Source of the DNA: Calothrix sp. PCC 7103
GTDB taxonomy: Bacteria; Cyanobacteriota; Cyanobacteriia; Cyanobacteriales; Nostocaceae
Assembly: GCF_000331305.1 (NCBI RefSeq)
Contig: NZ_KB217478.1
Coordinates: 614,904 to 678,903 of the forward strand
Length of the DNA: 64,000 nt
Direction of reading: 5' to 3'
The notes under the pieces were generated by a model that did no database searches, was not told the DNA's origin, and saw only the letters and a list, made by a program, of their open reading frames with translations. A program made the translations under genes and the position numbers. This document shows, in pieces, positions 9,219 to 19,929 of this stretch. The first letter of the stretch is position 1; each line of letters starts with the position of its first letter.

Positions 9219-9355
9219 GAAGCAATCCTTCTATAATTCACAACTACTACATTGCATTGCAAAAAAGGCTATTACATCTAACTATTGGGGGAAAGAGGAG
9301 TAGAATACTTAATGATTACAGCCAATATGTAAAGAGGGGAATTTTATGCAGTTAA

Positions 9356-9586
9356 CAGATTTTCTCTTTAGCTATTGTTCCAGAAATTTATAAAGATAAG
9401 TCAAATCGCTGGCGCCTGATTCACACTACCCTAAATTGTATTGCCTTATTATTATTTTTAGGACAAGCAATGACAGGAACGCGCGACTTATTGGAGATTC
9501 CTTTAAGCTGGCAAGAACCTTACATATATAAATGTGATTTTGTGAATAAAACTTGCCCTACACCTCAACCGCAAGTAACAAAGTGA
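9356..9586 (+). pseudogene. Remnant of a small integral membrane protein (DUF4079-like)
   Basis: An open frame of 76 residues begins directly after an in-frame stop and has no start codon. It encodes LAIVPEIYKDKSNRWRLIHTTLNC, a membrane segment (IALLLFLGQAMTG) and TRDLLEIPLSWQEPYIYKCDF. From memory this is the conserved C-terminal part of a cyanobacterial DUF4079-type membrane protein; the N-terminal membrane segments are missing. An ATG at 9346 in another frame suggests a deletion or frameshift. The trace is clear, the family name less so. Confidence 0.5.
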
Positions 9587-9900
9587 ACTTATATAATACC
9601 TAACTTTTAATTTTATATATAATTTTATATATAATATTGGGTTTTAATATGTAAGTTCCATTTTACTCTATCTGAAAAATATATTACAAAAAAATTATTT
9701 AATGAAGTACAGTATTTAAATAACCCATAAATGTCACAAAGAACACAAATAAAAAGATACAACCATATTTTTATGCAGATACAATTAATTTAAACCTACT
9801 ATGGTATTCCTATATTCATTGAAACTCTTCTTTTCTTCCTTTGTGCCCTTTGTGTGCTTTGTGGTTTAAAATATCTTTAACTCTATGTATCTACTGGTAT
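9587..9900. repeat. AT-rich inverted repeats upstream of the stress-protein gene
   Basis: GAACTTATAT near 9593 pairs with ATATGTAAGTTC near 9648-9659 around a TATATAATTTTATATA core. Further on, CACAAAGAACACAAA (about 9734) is inversely related to the TTTGTGCCCTTTGTGTGCTTTGTGG stretch near 9840-9866, part of the dispersed CTTTGTG/CTCTGCG repeats of filamentous cyanobacteria. No gene was seen. Confidence 0.45.
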
Positions 9901-10770
9901 ATGTTTACACAAATATTGATTTGTACAGACTTTTCTGACGGTTTACATCGCCTAGCGCATTTTGTCCCTAGCTTAGAGAAAGCAGGAGTAAAGCAAATAG
10001 TGTTCCTCCATACTGTACCATTCTCTGATAAAGGAGTTATAGTACGAGTCGATAGCGACAAAATAGAGCAAGCTCAAACTCGATTAGCAGAAGCTATCGG
10101 TGAAAGTCCTGCTGGTATAGAAGTAAAAATAGAAGTTCAATCAGGGAAACCAGTAGATACAATTCTTAAAGTAGCTCGAGCATATCAATCGCAATTAATT
10201 ATAGTGGGTTCGCAAAGCCGTAGTTCTATAACAGAGAAATTCGTAGGTAGTACAATGGCTGATTTATCGCGTCAAACCAATATTCCTTTATTTGTACTAC
10301 GTCCGCAATTAATCGCTGCATATACAAATGAAGAACTAGCGCTTCGCTGTCAACATCTTTTTCGTTCCTTGCTAATTCCCTATAATCAAAGTCAAGTAGC
10401 AGATAATTTAATCGAACAAATCAAGCAATTAGCTCAAAAACCTGGGGAATATCTTCAAAAATGTAAGCTTTGCTGGGTTTTAGAATCAAGTGGTCGTCGA
10501 GACTTACCAGTAAAAGTCTCACCGCAGCAAGCACAAGAAACTCTATCTAAAATTAAAGCCGATTTAGAGAAGCTTAATTTACAGGTGAACACAGAGGTGC
10601 GGGAAGGAAGCTCTGTTACTACCATTTTAGATATAGCTGTAATGGAAGATATTACTGCTATTGCAATCTCATCAGGAACAATAGGTAAACTCCAAGAATG
10701 GCTCGTTTCCAGTTTTGCTGCTGAAATTTTACGACAAAGTTGGTACCCTGTTTTATTTTTTCCATCTTAA
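9901..10770 (+). CDS. Tandem universal stress protein (UspA family)
   Basis: 289 residues from ATG at 9901; an in-frame upstream extension to 9841 looks non-coding. There are two Usp domains. The first (about 1-140) has the start FTQILICTDFSDG and the nucleotide-binding GxxGxxxxxxxxxGS pattern as VGSQSRSSITEKFVGSTMADLS. The second (about 155-289) is more diverged and lacks a clear ATP-binding glycine motif. Such proteins help survival under starvation, oxidative or low-oxygen stress. The two downstream genes, a haem-domain sensor and a ParA-like ATPase, follow at 60 and 16 bp and are probably co-transcribed. Confidence 0.85.
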   Translation: MFTQILICTDFSDGLHRLAHFVPSLEKAGVKQIVFLHTVPFSDKGVIVRVDSDKIEQAQTRLAEAIGESPAGIEVKIEVQSGKPVDTILKVARAYQSQLIIVGSQSRSSITEKFVGSTMADLSRQTNIPLFVLRPQLIAAYTNEELALRCQHLFRSLLIPYNQSQVADNLIEQIKQLAQKPGEYLQKCKLCWVLESSGRRDLPVKVSPQQAQETLSKIKADLEKLNLQVNTEVREGSSVTTILDIAVMEDITAIAISSGTIGKLQEWLVSSFAAEILRQSWYPVLFFPS

Positions 10771-10830
10771 ATTGCATAAGTTATGAGGCGCCGGATATAG
10801 AGATATTACAGACAGTTGGTACTAAACAAA

Positions 10831-11886
10831 ATGGTACGTCGTTTAAATCTCGCGTCTCAATTTACACTGATATTATCAATAATCTTCGTTATTGGGATTT
10901 TGATCGGTGGTTTTTCGTTATCGAAAGCCCTTGAAAACAAGGCTCAAATCGAAATGACCTACCGCGCACAGTTGGCAATGCAATTAGTCAACGCCGTTAA
11001 AAGTTATACGAGTAATGATATAGCACCGTTGCTAGCTTCGGTGACAAATCCAGAATCGCGTTTTTTTCCCGAAACTGTCCCAAGTTTGAGTGGGAGAAGA
11101 GTTTTTGAGCGGTTTAAGCAAGATTGGAAATATAAAGACTTAATATATAAGGATGCAGCCTTAAACCCTACAAACCCCCATGATAAAGCTGATTTATTTG
11201 AAGCTAATTTAGTCGAAAAGTTTGAACAGAACAGAGATACTAAAAATTTTTCTGGATTTAGGTCTGTAAAGGGTGAACAATTATTTTACAGCGCACAACC
11301 ACTAACCGTTAATAGCCCCACCTGCTTAAAATGTCATTCTACACCAGAAATGGCGCCGAAAAGTCACGTCAAGCTGTACGGTAATAAAAACGGATATGGA
11401 TGGAAACTCAATCAAATTATTGGCACACAGATAATTTATGTACCTGCCAGCGAATTATTTGAAAACGCACATAAAGCACTTTTAATGTTTGTTGGCATAT
11501 TTATCATCATTTTTGCATTAGTTATAGTCTGTATTAATTATTTACTTCAATGGAGAGTAATTCAACCTTTAAAACCAATGGCTCAACTTGCTTCACAAAT
11601 GACTCAAGATGCAGCAATGAAGAGCGAAATTTGGGTACAGGAGCGTTCCGCACTGACTAAAATTGCCAAACGCACTGATGAATTTGGATATTTAGGAAGA
11701 GTATTTCAAAAAATGATGCATGAAATTTACCTGCGTGAACAACAATTAACACAACAGCTACAACAATTACAAGTTGAAATAGACCATAGCAAACGTCAAC
11801 GCGAAGTAGCAGAGATTGAAGAAAGCGATTATTTTAAAAATCTTCAAAAAACAGCAAAAGAAATTCGTAATCAGTGGGATAAATAA
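10831..11886 (+). CDS. Membrane sensor with Tll0287-like (DUF3365) c-haem domain and HAMP-like region
   Basis: 351 residues from ATG at 10831 (a TTG at 10816 is an alternative). A first membrane helix (FTLILSIIFVIGILIGGFSL) is followed by an extracytoplasmic domain with the DUF3365 pattern and one CxxCH haem-c motif in NSPTCLKCHSTPEMAP. Then come a second helix (ALLMFVGIFIIIFALVIVCINYLL), a HAMP-like linker (WRVIQPLKPMAQLASQMT) and a coiled coil (REQQLTQQLQQLQVEIDHSK). No kinase or cyclase output domain is present, so the signal presumably passes to a partner; the ParA-like ATPase 16 bp downstream is the obvious candidate. That link is inference. Confidence 0.8.
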   Translation: MVRRLNLASQFTLILSIIFVIGILIGGFSLSKALENKAQIEMTYRAQLAMQLVNAVKSYTSNDIAPLLASVTNPESRFFPETVPSLSGRRVFERFKQDWKYKDLIYKDAALNPTNPHDKADLFEANLVEKFEQNRDTKNFSGFRSVKGEQLFYSAQPLTVNSPTCLKCHSTPEMAPKSHVKLYGNKNGYGWKLNQIIGTQIIYVPASELFENAHKALLMFVGIFIIIFALVIVCINYLLQWRVIQPLKPMAQLASQMTQDAAMKSEIWVQERSALTKIAKRTDEFGYLGRVFQKMMHEIYLREQQLTQQLQQLQVEIDHSKRQREVAEIEESDYFKNLQKTAKEIRNQWDK

Positions 11887-11902
11887 CAGGAAAAAATAAC
11901 AA

Positions 11903-12733
11903 ATGACTAAAATTATATCAATTCATTCTTTCCGTGGTGGTACAGGGAAATCAAACATTACCGCGAACTTAGCAACAATGATTGCGCGGTCTGGCTACCG
12001 TGTTGGTATAGTAGATACAGACATTCAATCTCCAGGTATTCATGTTCCCTTTGGCTTAGATGACACCCAAATTAAATACACTCTCAATGATTACTTGTGG
12101 GGGAAATGTAAACTCGAAGCAGCTACCTACGACGTTAGCTCAGTTTTTACCACTCGACAAAAAACTGCCTGGTTCAGCAATAATAAAGGCAAAATATATT
12201 TAATCCCATCAAGTATTAAAACCAACGAGATATCCAAAATTTTACGTGAAGGATACGACGCACGTTTACTTAACGATGGGTTTCGTCATCTTACACAACA
12301 ACTCAAACTAGATTACTTATTTATAGACACCCACCCAGGAATAAACGAAGAAACCCTGCTCTCAGTAATTATCTCCGATATACTAATAGTTATCTTGCGT
12401 CCCGACAAACAAGACTATCAAGGAACCGCAGTAACTATAGATGTTGCACGCAAACTAGAAGTCCCAAAAATGCTCTTAGTCGTAAATAAAGTATTACCAA
12501 GCATCAACCAAGAAGCACTGCGAAATCAAGTACAAAAAAACTATAATGCTACCGTCGCGGGTATTTTACCAGTATGTGATGAAATGTTTCAACTAGCAAG
12601 CAGCGATATCTTCTCACTACGCTACCCAGAACATACTTGGACACAAACCGTAAGTTCAATAGCCAAACAATTAACTGATAAACAACTTGCTACAAAACTT
12701 TATAAAGAAGCGCGCTCAAATGTTGTGGGCTAA
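11903..12733 (+). CDS. ParA/MinD-family ATPase
   Basis: A 276-residue deviant-Walker ATPase. The N-terminus IISIHSFRGGTGKSNITANLATMIA carries the P-loop, with Arg where most ParA/MinD proteins have the first signature Lys. Switch motifs are VGIVDTDIQSPG and YLFIDTHPGINEET. These ATPases position proteins, plasmids or organelles on membranes or nucleoid. There is no partner ParB nearby; the neighbours are a haem-binding membrane sensor and a stress protein, so a signalling or membrane-localising role fits better than DNA partition. Probably the last gene of a three-gene operon. The stop codon lies in the first unit of a 15-bp tandem repeat. Confidence 0.85.
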   Translation: MTKIISIHSFRGGTGKSNITANLATMIARSGYRVGIVDTDIQSPGIHVPFGLDDTQIKYTLNDYLWGKCKLEAATYDVSSVFTTRQKTAWFSNNKGKIYLIPSSIKTNEISKILREGYDARLLNDGFRHLTQQLKLDYLFIDTHPGINEETLLSVIISDILIVILRPDKQDYQGTAVTIDVARKLEVPKMLLVVNKVLPSINQEALRNQVQKNYNATVAGILPVCDEMFQLASSDIFSLRYPEHTWTQTVSSIAKQLTDKQLATKLYKEARSNVVG

Positions 12734-12767
12734 AATATTGTGGGCTAAAATATTGTGGGCTAAAATA
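12723..12767 (+). repeat. 15-bp tandem repeat, three copies
   Basis: TTGTGGGCTAAAATA is present three times head to tail. The first copy contains the ParA-like gene's TAA, so the array probably arose by local duplication of the gene's end. As each unit is five codons, a stop loss would extend the protein by repeats. Confidence 0.85.
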
Positions 12768-14774
<2,007 letters not shown>

Positions 14775-14810
14775 ACCTATAGGCTCCCAAAAATGTAATT
14801 AATCATCTTG

Positions 14811-14836
14811 TGGAATGGGCATCCTTGCCCGTTCCA
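14811..14836 (+). terminator. Hairpin downstream of pgm
   Basis: TGGAATGGGC pairs with GCCCGTTCCA (one G-T pair) around the loop ATCCTT. It is a member of the dispersed GGGCATCCTTGCCC palindrome family, here in terminator position. Confidence 0.55.
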
Positions 14837-14856
14837 TCTACAAAAAAGGCTTAAGC

Positions 14857-14949
14857 ATGAAATTTGAAGAATTAGACTTATTTATGTTGATGAATGCTTC
14901 AGACATAGAATATAGTAACTTACCAGAGGATATGATTGATGCTAAATAA
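14857..14949 (+). CDS. Very small ORF, uncertain
   Basis: An ATG-initiated 30-codon frame (MKFEELDLFMLMNASDIEYS...DMIDAK). It is acidic, without a recognised domain, and its end lies only 6 bp from the convergent SDR gene. It could be the start of a decayed gene or chance; no strong ribosome-binding site is seen. Confidence 0.2.
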   Translation: MKFEELDLFMLMNASDIEYSNLPEDMIDAK

Positions 14950-14955
14950 AAAGTA

Positions 14956-15615
14956 TTAACCTCCTTTAAAGAACATCTCTGTTTGATATTCATCTTTTGG
15001 CTGATGATGCATAGCTAAAAAGGCGCCACCAATTTTATCAGGGTCAAACGGAGTATTAGGAGCAACTTGACCCATAATACTAACCAAACCAACACGTATA
15101 TTTGTATTATCAAGTTCTTGTGCAAGAGTAAATGCTAAACTACGTAACCCTGCTTTACCAATACTAATAGAAGCAGCTTCATCCCAAGGATAATGTGCCC
15201 AACCACCACCTGTAAACAAAATGCTACCGTGTCCTTGAGAAATCATATTTGGTACAACAGCTTTTGCTGCTACTAAGGCGCCTACAACATTAGCACGAAA
15301 ATCTTGGACAACTTGCTCGGCGCCTAAGCTTGTGGGTTTACCATATGTTGGAGATACGACATTGTAAATTAAGACTTCTGCCTTTTGAGATTGCTGAAGT
15401 TTAGTGATAGCATCTGTAAGCGATTTTTCATTACTCACATCAGCAGCTTCAAAAGTCGCATCAACACCTGATTCTAAAAGAGATTGTAAGGCGCCAGTAT
15501 ATTTAGAAGGATTTCGAGCAATTAATCCTAGTTGAAAACCCGCTTGACCAAATGCACGCGCAACACCTAAACCAACACCCGTTCCAAATCCTACAATAAT
15601 GCAAAGTGGCTTCAT
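14956..15615 (-). CDS. Short-chain dehydrogenase/reductase-like protein
   Basis: 219 residues from ATG at 15615 (preceded by AGG); a TTG 33 bp upstream is less likely. The Rossmann nucleotide motif reads CIIVGFGTGVGLGVARAFG. The central NxVSP/ILFTGGG segments are typical of SDRs, but at the usual catalytic YxxxK site the sequence is ISIGK: the lysine is kept and the tyrosine is replaced by isoleucine. Activity may therefore differ from classical SDRs. This is the last gene of a probable operon transcribed away from the LysR gene, after SMP-30-like, ABM and NADP-oxidoreductase genes. A detoxification or secondary-metabolite role is inference. Confidence 0.8.
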   Translation of the reverse strand: MKPLCIIVGFGTGVGLGVARAFGQAGFQLGLIARNPSKYTGALQSLLESGVDATFEAADVSNEKSLTDAITKLQQSQKAEVLIYNVVSPTYGKPTSLGAEQVVQDFRANVVGALVAAKAVVPNMISQGHGSILFTGGGWAHYPWDEAASISIGKAGLRSLAFTLAQELDNTNIRVGLVSIMGQVAPNTPFDPDKIGGAFLAMHHQPKDEYQTEMFFKGG

Positions 15616-15723
15616 TTGATTTTTACCTATTTTATTTAACAAAAACAATCGAACTTTGTTTATAATGCTGCATTTCCTCTATCTGCAGAATATAAGGTTG
15701 AACAAGAGCATGTGTAGATAAAT

Positions 15724-16353
15724 TTATCTCTTTAACAATCGCCAAGCTATATTACGTCCCATACCTTGAGCGTAAACAAGCTGTCCCCAAAATCCTGCAA
15801 GTGTTTCCAAAAACTTAGCTGTTGACAGCGCTCCCACATCAACGGGGTCAAATCCAATATCGCTTGCCAATTTTGCCGCAACTTGCTTTGCTTCCACATC
15901 ATCCCCAGCATAAAACATTGTGGCAACCTCATTTCCATATTGGGGGTTTTCCATAGTTTCCCAACCAATAGTATTGAATATTTTTACTACTCGCGCGTGC
16001 GGTAACCAAGCAGCAACTTGTTCACCACCAGATATCCCTAAGTCTAACGATGCGTCAAGTTTATTCCCTACCAAGGGATTAGTACAATCAAGCAAAACTT
16101 TTCCGCTCACATCACCAATTTGCTGTATCACCTCTGGCACTGCTTCCCACGTCACCGTCAACACAATTACATCTACATTAGTAGCGTCTAATACACTTGC
16201 CGCACAAGTATTTGCACCAGCAAGAGCTAACAAAGTTTGTACTTTAGGTGCCGTAGTATCTCGTACACCAAATATTATCTGATGTTCTTTTTTTGCCCAA
16301 GCTTTACCCAATGCTGCACCTACATTTCCGGCGCCAATAATTCCAATCTTCAT
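15724..16353 (-). CDS. F420/NADP-dependent oxidoreductase-like protein (NpdG type)
   Basis: 209 residues from ATG at 16353, which is preceded by AAAAGGAAG; an in-frame extension to 16404 overlaps the upstream gene and is unlikely. The N-terminus KIGIIGAGNVGAALGKAWAKKEHQIIFGVRD is an NADP-binding Rossmann fold of the F420-dependent NADP reductase family. DVIVLTVTWEAVPEVIQQI and LLDCTNPLVG are further family landmarks. Cyanobacterial members probably act on NADP-linked substrates other than methanogen F420; the substrate is unknown. It is an operon member, 16 bp after the ABM gene's stop. Confidence 0.8.
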   Translation of the reverse strand: MKIGIIGAGNVGAALGKAWAKKEHQIIFGVRDTTAPKVQTLLALAGANTCAASVLDATNVDVIVLTVTWEAVPEVIQQIGDVSGKVLLDCTNPLVGNKLDASLDLGISGGEQVAAWLPHARVVKIFNTIGWETMENPQYGNEVATMFYAGDDVEAKQVAAKLASDIGFDPVDVGALSTAKFLETLAGFWGQLVYAQGMGRNIAWRLLKR

Positions 16354-16369
16354 AAAGCATACTTCCTTT

Positions 16370-16936
16370 TTAATTTTTAGATTTCGGATATAACCATCCT
16401 GCAAACAATTTAGTCATGCGTGGCATTACCACATAAGTCATTAAAGATAACAAAACAACCGTTGTAATCAAGCTGCGAAGTAGTAAAGGAAGAATAACTA
16501 ACAATGGTTGCAGAATAAAATTAATTAGATTAAGCGTTGGGAATGCCGCTATACAGGTGATAACTAACATCTTATAACGCGGTGGTGGCACAATCGCGCT
16601 TCGGTTTGGTAACGTAAACCAAGTTTCCAAGCCAGTTAAAACTTGCATTTTGCGCGAACCAACCGTTAATTTTTCTGCTCGCTGCAACCAAGTTTTACGA
16701 ATTGCAGAATTTTCCCACAATTGCAGGCTACTCAAATGGTCAAACTTAAAAACAATTCGATATTCAGGATGTTTAGAATCTATGGGACGGAAGACATTCA
16801 CTCCTAAATGTCCATCAAAGGTTTTGGCAGCTTCTATCAATTCTAATAAAACATCTTCAAAAGCTTCTTCAAAACCTGGTTTTACCTCTTGAATTATATC
16901 AACAGTTGTTGGTGGGTCGTTAGGATTTGAAATCAT
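16370..16936 (-). CDS. Antibiotic-biosynthesis-monooxygenase-domain membrane protein
   Basis: A 188-residue protein. Residues 10-100 form an ABM-type ferredoxin-like fold (VKPGFEEAFEDVLLELIEAAKTFDGHLGVNVFRP, YRIVFKFDHLSSLQLWENS). Residues ~122-175 contain two membrane helices (MLVITCIAAFPTLNLINFIL and LLLRSLITTVVLLSLMTYVVMP), the usual tail of this cyanobacterial/proteobacterial subgroup. ABM domains act as small monooxygenases or dimeric ligand-binding folds; the substrate is unknown. It starts 8 bp after the SMP-30-like gene stops. Confidence 0.85.
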   Translation of the reverse strand: MISNPNDPPTTVDIIQEVKPGFEEAFEDVLLELIEAAKTFDGHLGVNVFRPIDSKHPEYRIVFKFDHLSSLQLWENSAIRKTWLQRAEKLTVGSRKMQVLTGLETWFTLPNRSAIVPPPRYKMLVITCIAAFPTLNLINFILQPLLVILPLLLRSLITTVVLLSLMTYVVMPRMTKLFAGWLYPKSKN

Positions 16937-16944
16937 GGCGCCAC

Positions 16945-17868
16945 CTACAGTTCTGATTTCAAAGGTAAACCAACGGCGCCGACATCAAGACAGACAACTT
17001 TTCCGCTTTCAACACCAGTTGCAGGTGGTAGCGACATACCCCCATTAGTTACAACATATACTTTCTTTTGCTCACCCTCAATACGACCAAAAGCCAGAGC
17101 AGTACTACCTGTCATTCCTTGTTCAGCTTGAGCAATAGTAGTAATACTGCCACTTTGCGTAATTTTTACAACGCTATTGTAAACATGAGTAGTACCGTAG
17201 AGATTACCATCTACATCAAAAGCAAAATCATCAAGATTAATATTTTGCAGAAATATCTCTGGTGTACCAGGTTGACCATTAGATTGCAATGGTATCTTCA
17301 CCAATTGCATCTTTTCAGTAACGGAAGCGTATAAAATATTATCATAAATCTTCAATCCATTTACTGCTGGAAAGACGCTACCGGAAAAACTTCGCGCCAA
17401 AGCTGGATGTTCGAGCCAAATATCCACTGTTTTCTGGGCTACATTCAGTTCCCAAATGGCGCCGCGATAAGAGTCAGCAATTAAATAAATACAGTCTTTA
17501 AGACAAGTAAGTCCGTTTAAAAAAATTGCATCGGGCAGTGTTACTAGAACCTCTGCTTCTCCTTGAGGAGAAATTATAAACACAGTTGGAACATCTTGGT
17601 CATCCCAAGCGCTGAGTAACAAGCTATTGTCCATCATAGCCAGTCCGGTAGCTTTTCCAGCAATTGCTACATGCAAAACAGGTACACCATCCGTACCAAT
17701 CCGAAATACTTTGCCATCGTAGTGACTACTAACAAACAGAGTATTATCTTCACTAACAGCAATGCTTTCTAAAAAAGTATTAACTGGAAACTCAGCAATT
17801 TGGCGCGCTGGAACCAGAGCAATTGGGATTTCTGCAAATATTGGTGGTAATCCTGGTGGGGTGAACAT
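16945..17868 (-). CDS. SMP-30/gluconolactonase-like beta-propeller protein
   Basis: A 307-residue protein made of repeated propeller strands (ESIAVSEDNTLFVSSHYDGKVFRIGTDG, FLNGLTCLKDCIYLIADSYRGAIWELN, DDFAFDVDGNLYGTTHVYNSVVKIT), as in the SMP-30/gluconolactonase/LRE-like family. This family includes calcium-dependent lactonases and strictosidine-synthase-like enzymes. No signal peptide is evident, so it is probably cytoplasmic. First gene of the minus-strand operon, divergent from the LysR gene; the 209-bp gap between them should hold both promoters. Confidence 0.8.
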   Translation of the reverse strand: MFTPPGLPPIFAEIPIALVPARQIAEFPVNTFLESIAVSEDNTLFVSSHYDGKVFRIGTDGVPVLHVAIAGKATGLAMMDNSLLLSAWDDQDVPTVFIISPQGEAEVLVTLPDAIFLNGLTCLKDCIYLIADSYRGAIWELNVAQKTVDIWLEHPALARSFSGSVFPAVNGLKIYDNILYASVTEKMQLVKIPLQSNGQPGTPEIFLQNINLDDFAFDVDGNLYGTTHVYNSVVKITQSGSITTIAQAEQGMTGSTALAFGRIEGEQKKVYVVTNGGMSLPPATGVESGKVVCLDVGAVGLPLKSEL

Positions 17869-18077
17869 TGAAACTCCTTCGATTTTAGGTTTTTCTACGA
17901 TATAACGAACCGGAATAGCTTAGGCTTGAAACCCTAGGGGAACAAAGGACGCTGCATAAAGAAAAGAAGTACTTTTTTGACTTTTAATGTTGCTGAGTAT
18001 TTTTTACTTACAGCTAACTACAAACTTATCAAGATGTTGTACATTAATCAAATCGATTGTAAAAATGTGATATATCA
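17869..18077. promoter_or_regulatory. Divergent control region between SMP-30 operon and LysR gene
   Basis: LysR regulators usually bind the shared promoter region. TTGTACATTAATCAA (about 18035-18049) has dyad symmetry at its ends (TTG...CAA), and ATCAAATCGATTG next to it is partly palindromic; these are plausible operator sites. Inference from position and weak symmetry only. Confidence 0.3.
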
Positions 18078-18995
18078 ATGAAATCAATTGACTTAGCGTC
18101 CATCGATTTGAATTTGCTTGTTGCTTTTGAAGCGTTGTTTGAGGAACGAAGTGTGACGGCAGCAGCCAAACGGCTTTATCTAGGGCAACCAGCAATGAGT
18201 GCGGCATTAGGGCGCCTAAGAATCTTGTTCAACGACGAACTATTTATTCGCATCGGTCGAGAAATGCAGCCCACGAGTAAAGCATCTGCAATTGCACCGG
18301 GAATTTTTGCTGCACTTGGACAAATTCGTGTTTCTATCGAGTCTAGTCAAACTTTTGACCCCAGTTCAGCACAACGAGATTTTACAATTGGCAGTGCTGA
18401 TTACATTAGCTTTGTGATTCTGCCAAAATTATTAGAATATTGTCGCGCAAAGGCGCCTTTGCTAAACTTTCGGATGATTGGATTTGACAAAGACAGTGTG
18501 GGTGAGATGTTAGAACAAGGTACGATTCACGTAGCATTAGGTGTTTTTCCAAATCCACCTCGGCAAACAATTTGTGTACCACTATTTCAAGAACATTTCA
18601 TCGGAATCGCGCGTCAAAAACACCCAGCAATCACGGATAAACCAATTTCTCTGGAGACATTCGCCAATTTATCCCATGCATTAGTGACGATCCGGCAAGA
18701 TGCAACAGGTGAAATTGATAAAATCCTGGCAACTCACAACCTCCAACGCCATATTCTGTTAACCACACCACATATGTTAGTTCTACCAGCAATTATTTCA
18801 TCAAGCGATATAGTTGCCGCAGTACCGTATCGAATTGGCGCCCATTTCTCTAATAATAATAGCATAAAGCTTTTTGAACTCCCACTGGAGATGCAACCTT
18901 GGACTGTCTCAATGATGTGGAGTCAATTAACCGACAAGGATGATGCAAATCACTGGCTACGGGAAACGCTTAAAACCGTATGCGAACACATCTAA
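18078..18995 (+). CDS. LysR-family transcriptional regulator
   Basis: A 305-residue LTTR. The N-terminal winged helix-turn-helix is clear: DLNLLVAFEALFEERSVTAAAKRLYLGQPAMSAALGRLRILFNDELFIRIGREMQPTSKA. A periplasmic-binding-protein-like effector domain follows (FTIGSADYISFVILPKLLEYCRAKAP onwards). The divergent position suggests it controls the four-gene oxidoreductase operon at 14956-17868. The effector is unknown. Confidence 0.9.
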   Translation: MKSIDLASIDLNLLVAFEALFEERSVTAAAKRLYLGQPAMSAALGRLRILFNDELFIRIGREMQPTSKASAIAPGIFAALGQIRVSIESSQTFDPSSAQRDFTIGSADYISFVILPKLLEYCRAKAPLLNFRMIGFDKDSVGEMLEQGTIHVALGVFPNPPRQTICVPLFQEHFIGIARQKHPAITDKPISLETFANLSHALVTIRQDATGEIDKILATHNLQRHILLTTPHMLVLPAIISSSDIVAAVPYRIGAHFSNNNSIKLFELPLEMQPWTVSMMWSQLTDKDDANHWLRETLKTVCEHI

Positions 18996-19000
18996 ATACA

Positions 19001-19083
19001 TGTAACGGATAATTTATTAATTATAAATAGTTTTTTGTTTTGTAAGATTAATTACCAGTTACATCATTTTATAATCCGTTACC
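19001..19083. repeat. Separated GTAACGGAT / ATCCGTTAC inverted repeat
   Basis: GTAACGGATAAT (19002-19013) and ATAATCCGTTACC (19071-19083) are inverted copies of the unit seen in the terminator palindromes at 374, 1487 and 59555, here 57 bp apart. It lies just after the LysR gene and may terminate it. Confidence 0.5.
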
Positions 19084-19395
19084 AATCAAGGCTAATTGAT
19101 TTAAATGATTGTAACTTATAACCTTAAATGATTGAAATGGTATTGACTCACAAAAATCTTAAGTAATAATGTATACATGAGATTAATAGCATAATTCTTG
19201 CTATCTGTTAAATTTTTTTGAAATTTATACTCAAGCAGATTTATTGCTTATTAAGTAGGTATAGATTGCTATTTAAGTTAGCAATCAAATAGCTAATTAT
19301 TTTGCTCAAATCGAGCGAGGAAGTTTAGTCAGATAAAGGTCAAAATTTTTCTTTTGCCGATAAAACCAAATCAATCAACAAACAGGAGAATATAA
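19084..19395. other. AT-rich leader region of the PG-binding gene
   Basis: No gene seen. The TAGCAATCAAATAGCTA stretch is weakly symmetric. A good ribosome-binding site (AACAGGAG) precedes the ATG at 19396. Confidence 0.35.
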
Positions 19396-19851
19396 ATGTC
19401 AGCAGTAACAGAACCAACTCTACAACAAGGTTCCTCTGGTGAACCAGTTAGAGAACTGCAAAGGCTACTAAATCAACTAAATTACGCTCCAGGTAAAGCT
19501 GATGGTATCTTTGGTTCTCAGACAACAGAAGCAGTGAAAACTTTTCAGAGAGCTTCATCTCTGACAGCAGATGGTATTGTGGGACAGAGAACTTGGCAAG
19601 CGTTGTTCAACCAAACTTCTGATGATTCTAACTCCAATCGTCCAACGCTACAAAGAGGTAGTACAGGTAAAGCTGTCAATGATTTACAGTCTGCATTAAA
19701 GGCTTCTGGAGATTATAGTGGTCAGGTTGACAGCGATTTCGGTCCTAGCACTGAAGCTGCTGTTAAAAGTTTCCAAAGACGAGTCGGTTTGGCGGCTGAT
19801 GGAATTGTAGGTAATAATACCTGGAATAAAGTTAATCAAATCGCTGCTTAA
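19396..19851 (+). CDS. Protein with two peptidoglycan-binding domains
   Basis: A 151-residue protein consisting almost only of two PG_binding_1 modules: residues ~8-72 (LQQGSSGEPVRELQRLLNQLNYAPGKADGIFGSQTTEAVKTFQ, DGIVGQRTWQAL) and ~82-148 (LQRGSTGKAVNDLQSALKASG, DGIVGNNTWNKV). There is no signal peptide and no catalytic domain. Such short proteins are common in filamentous cyanobacteria; cytoplasmic or unconventional export is possible. Well-formed ribosome-binding site and an intrinsic terminator flank it, so it is probably monocistronic. Confidence 0.85.
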   Translation: MSAVTEPTLQQGSSGEPVRELQRLLNQLNYAPGKADGIFGSQTTEAVKTFQRASSLTADGIVGQRTWQALFNQTSDDSNSNRPTLQRGSTGKAVNDLQSALKASGDYSGQVDSDFGPSTEAAVKSFQRRVGLAADGIVGNNTWNKVNQIAA

Positions 19852-19896
19852 TAATTTCGGCGCCAATTCAAGATCAGTTTGGTGGTACTGAAATCA

Positions 19897-19929
19897 AAAA
19901 ACACGGATAGTATATTTATCCGTGTTTTT
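19897..19929 (+). terminator. Intrinsic terminator
   Basis: AAAAACACGGATA (19897-19909) pairs perfectly with TATCCGTGTTTTT (19917-19929), loop of 7 and a T-rich 3' arm, about 45 bp after the PG-binding gene. Confidence 0.85.
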
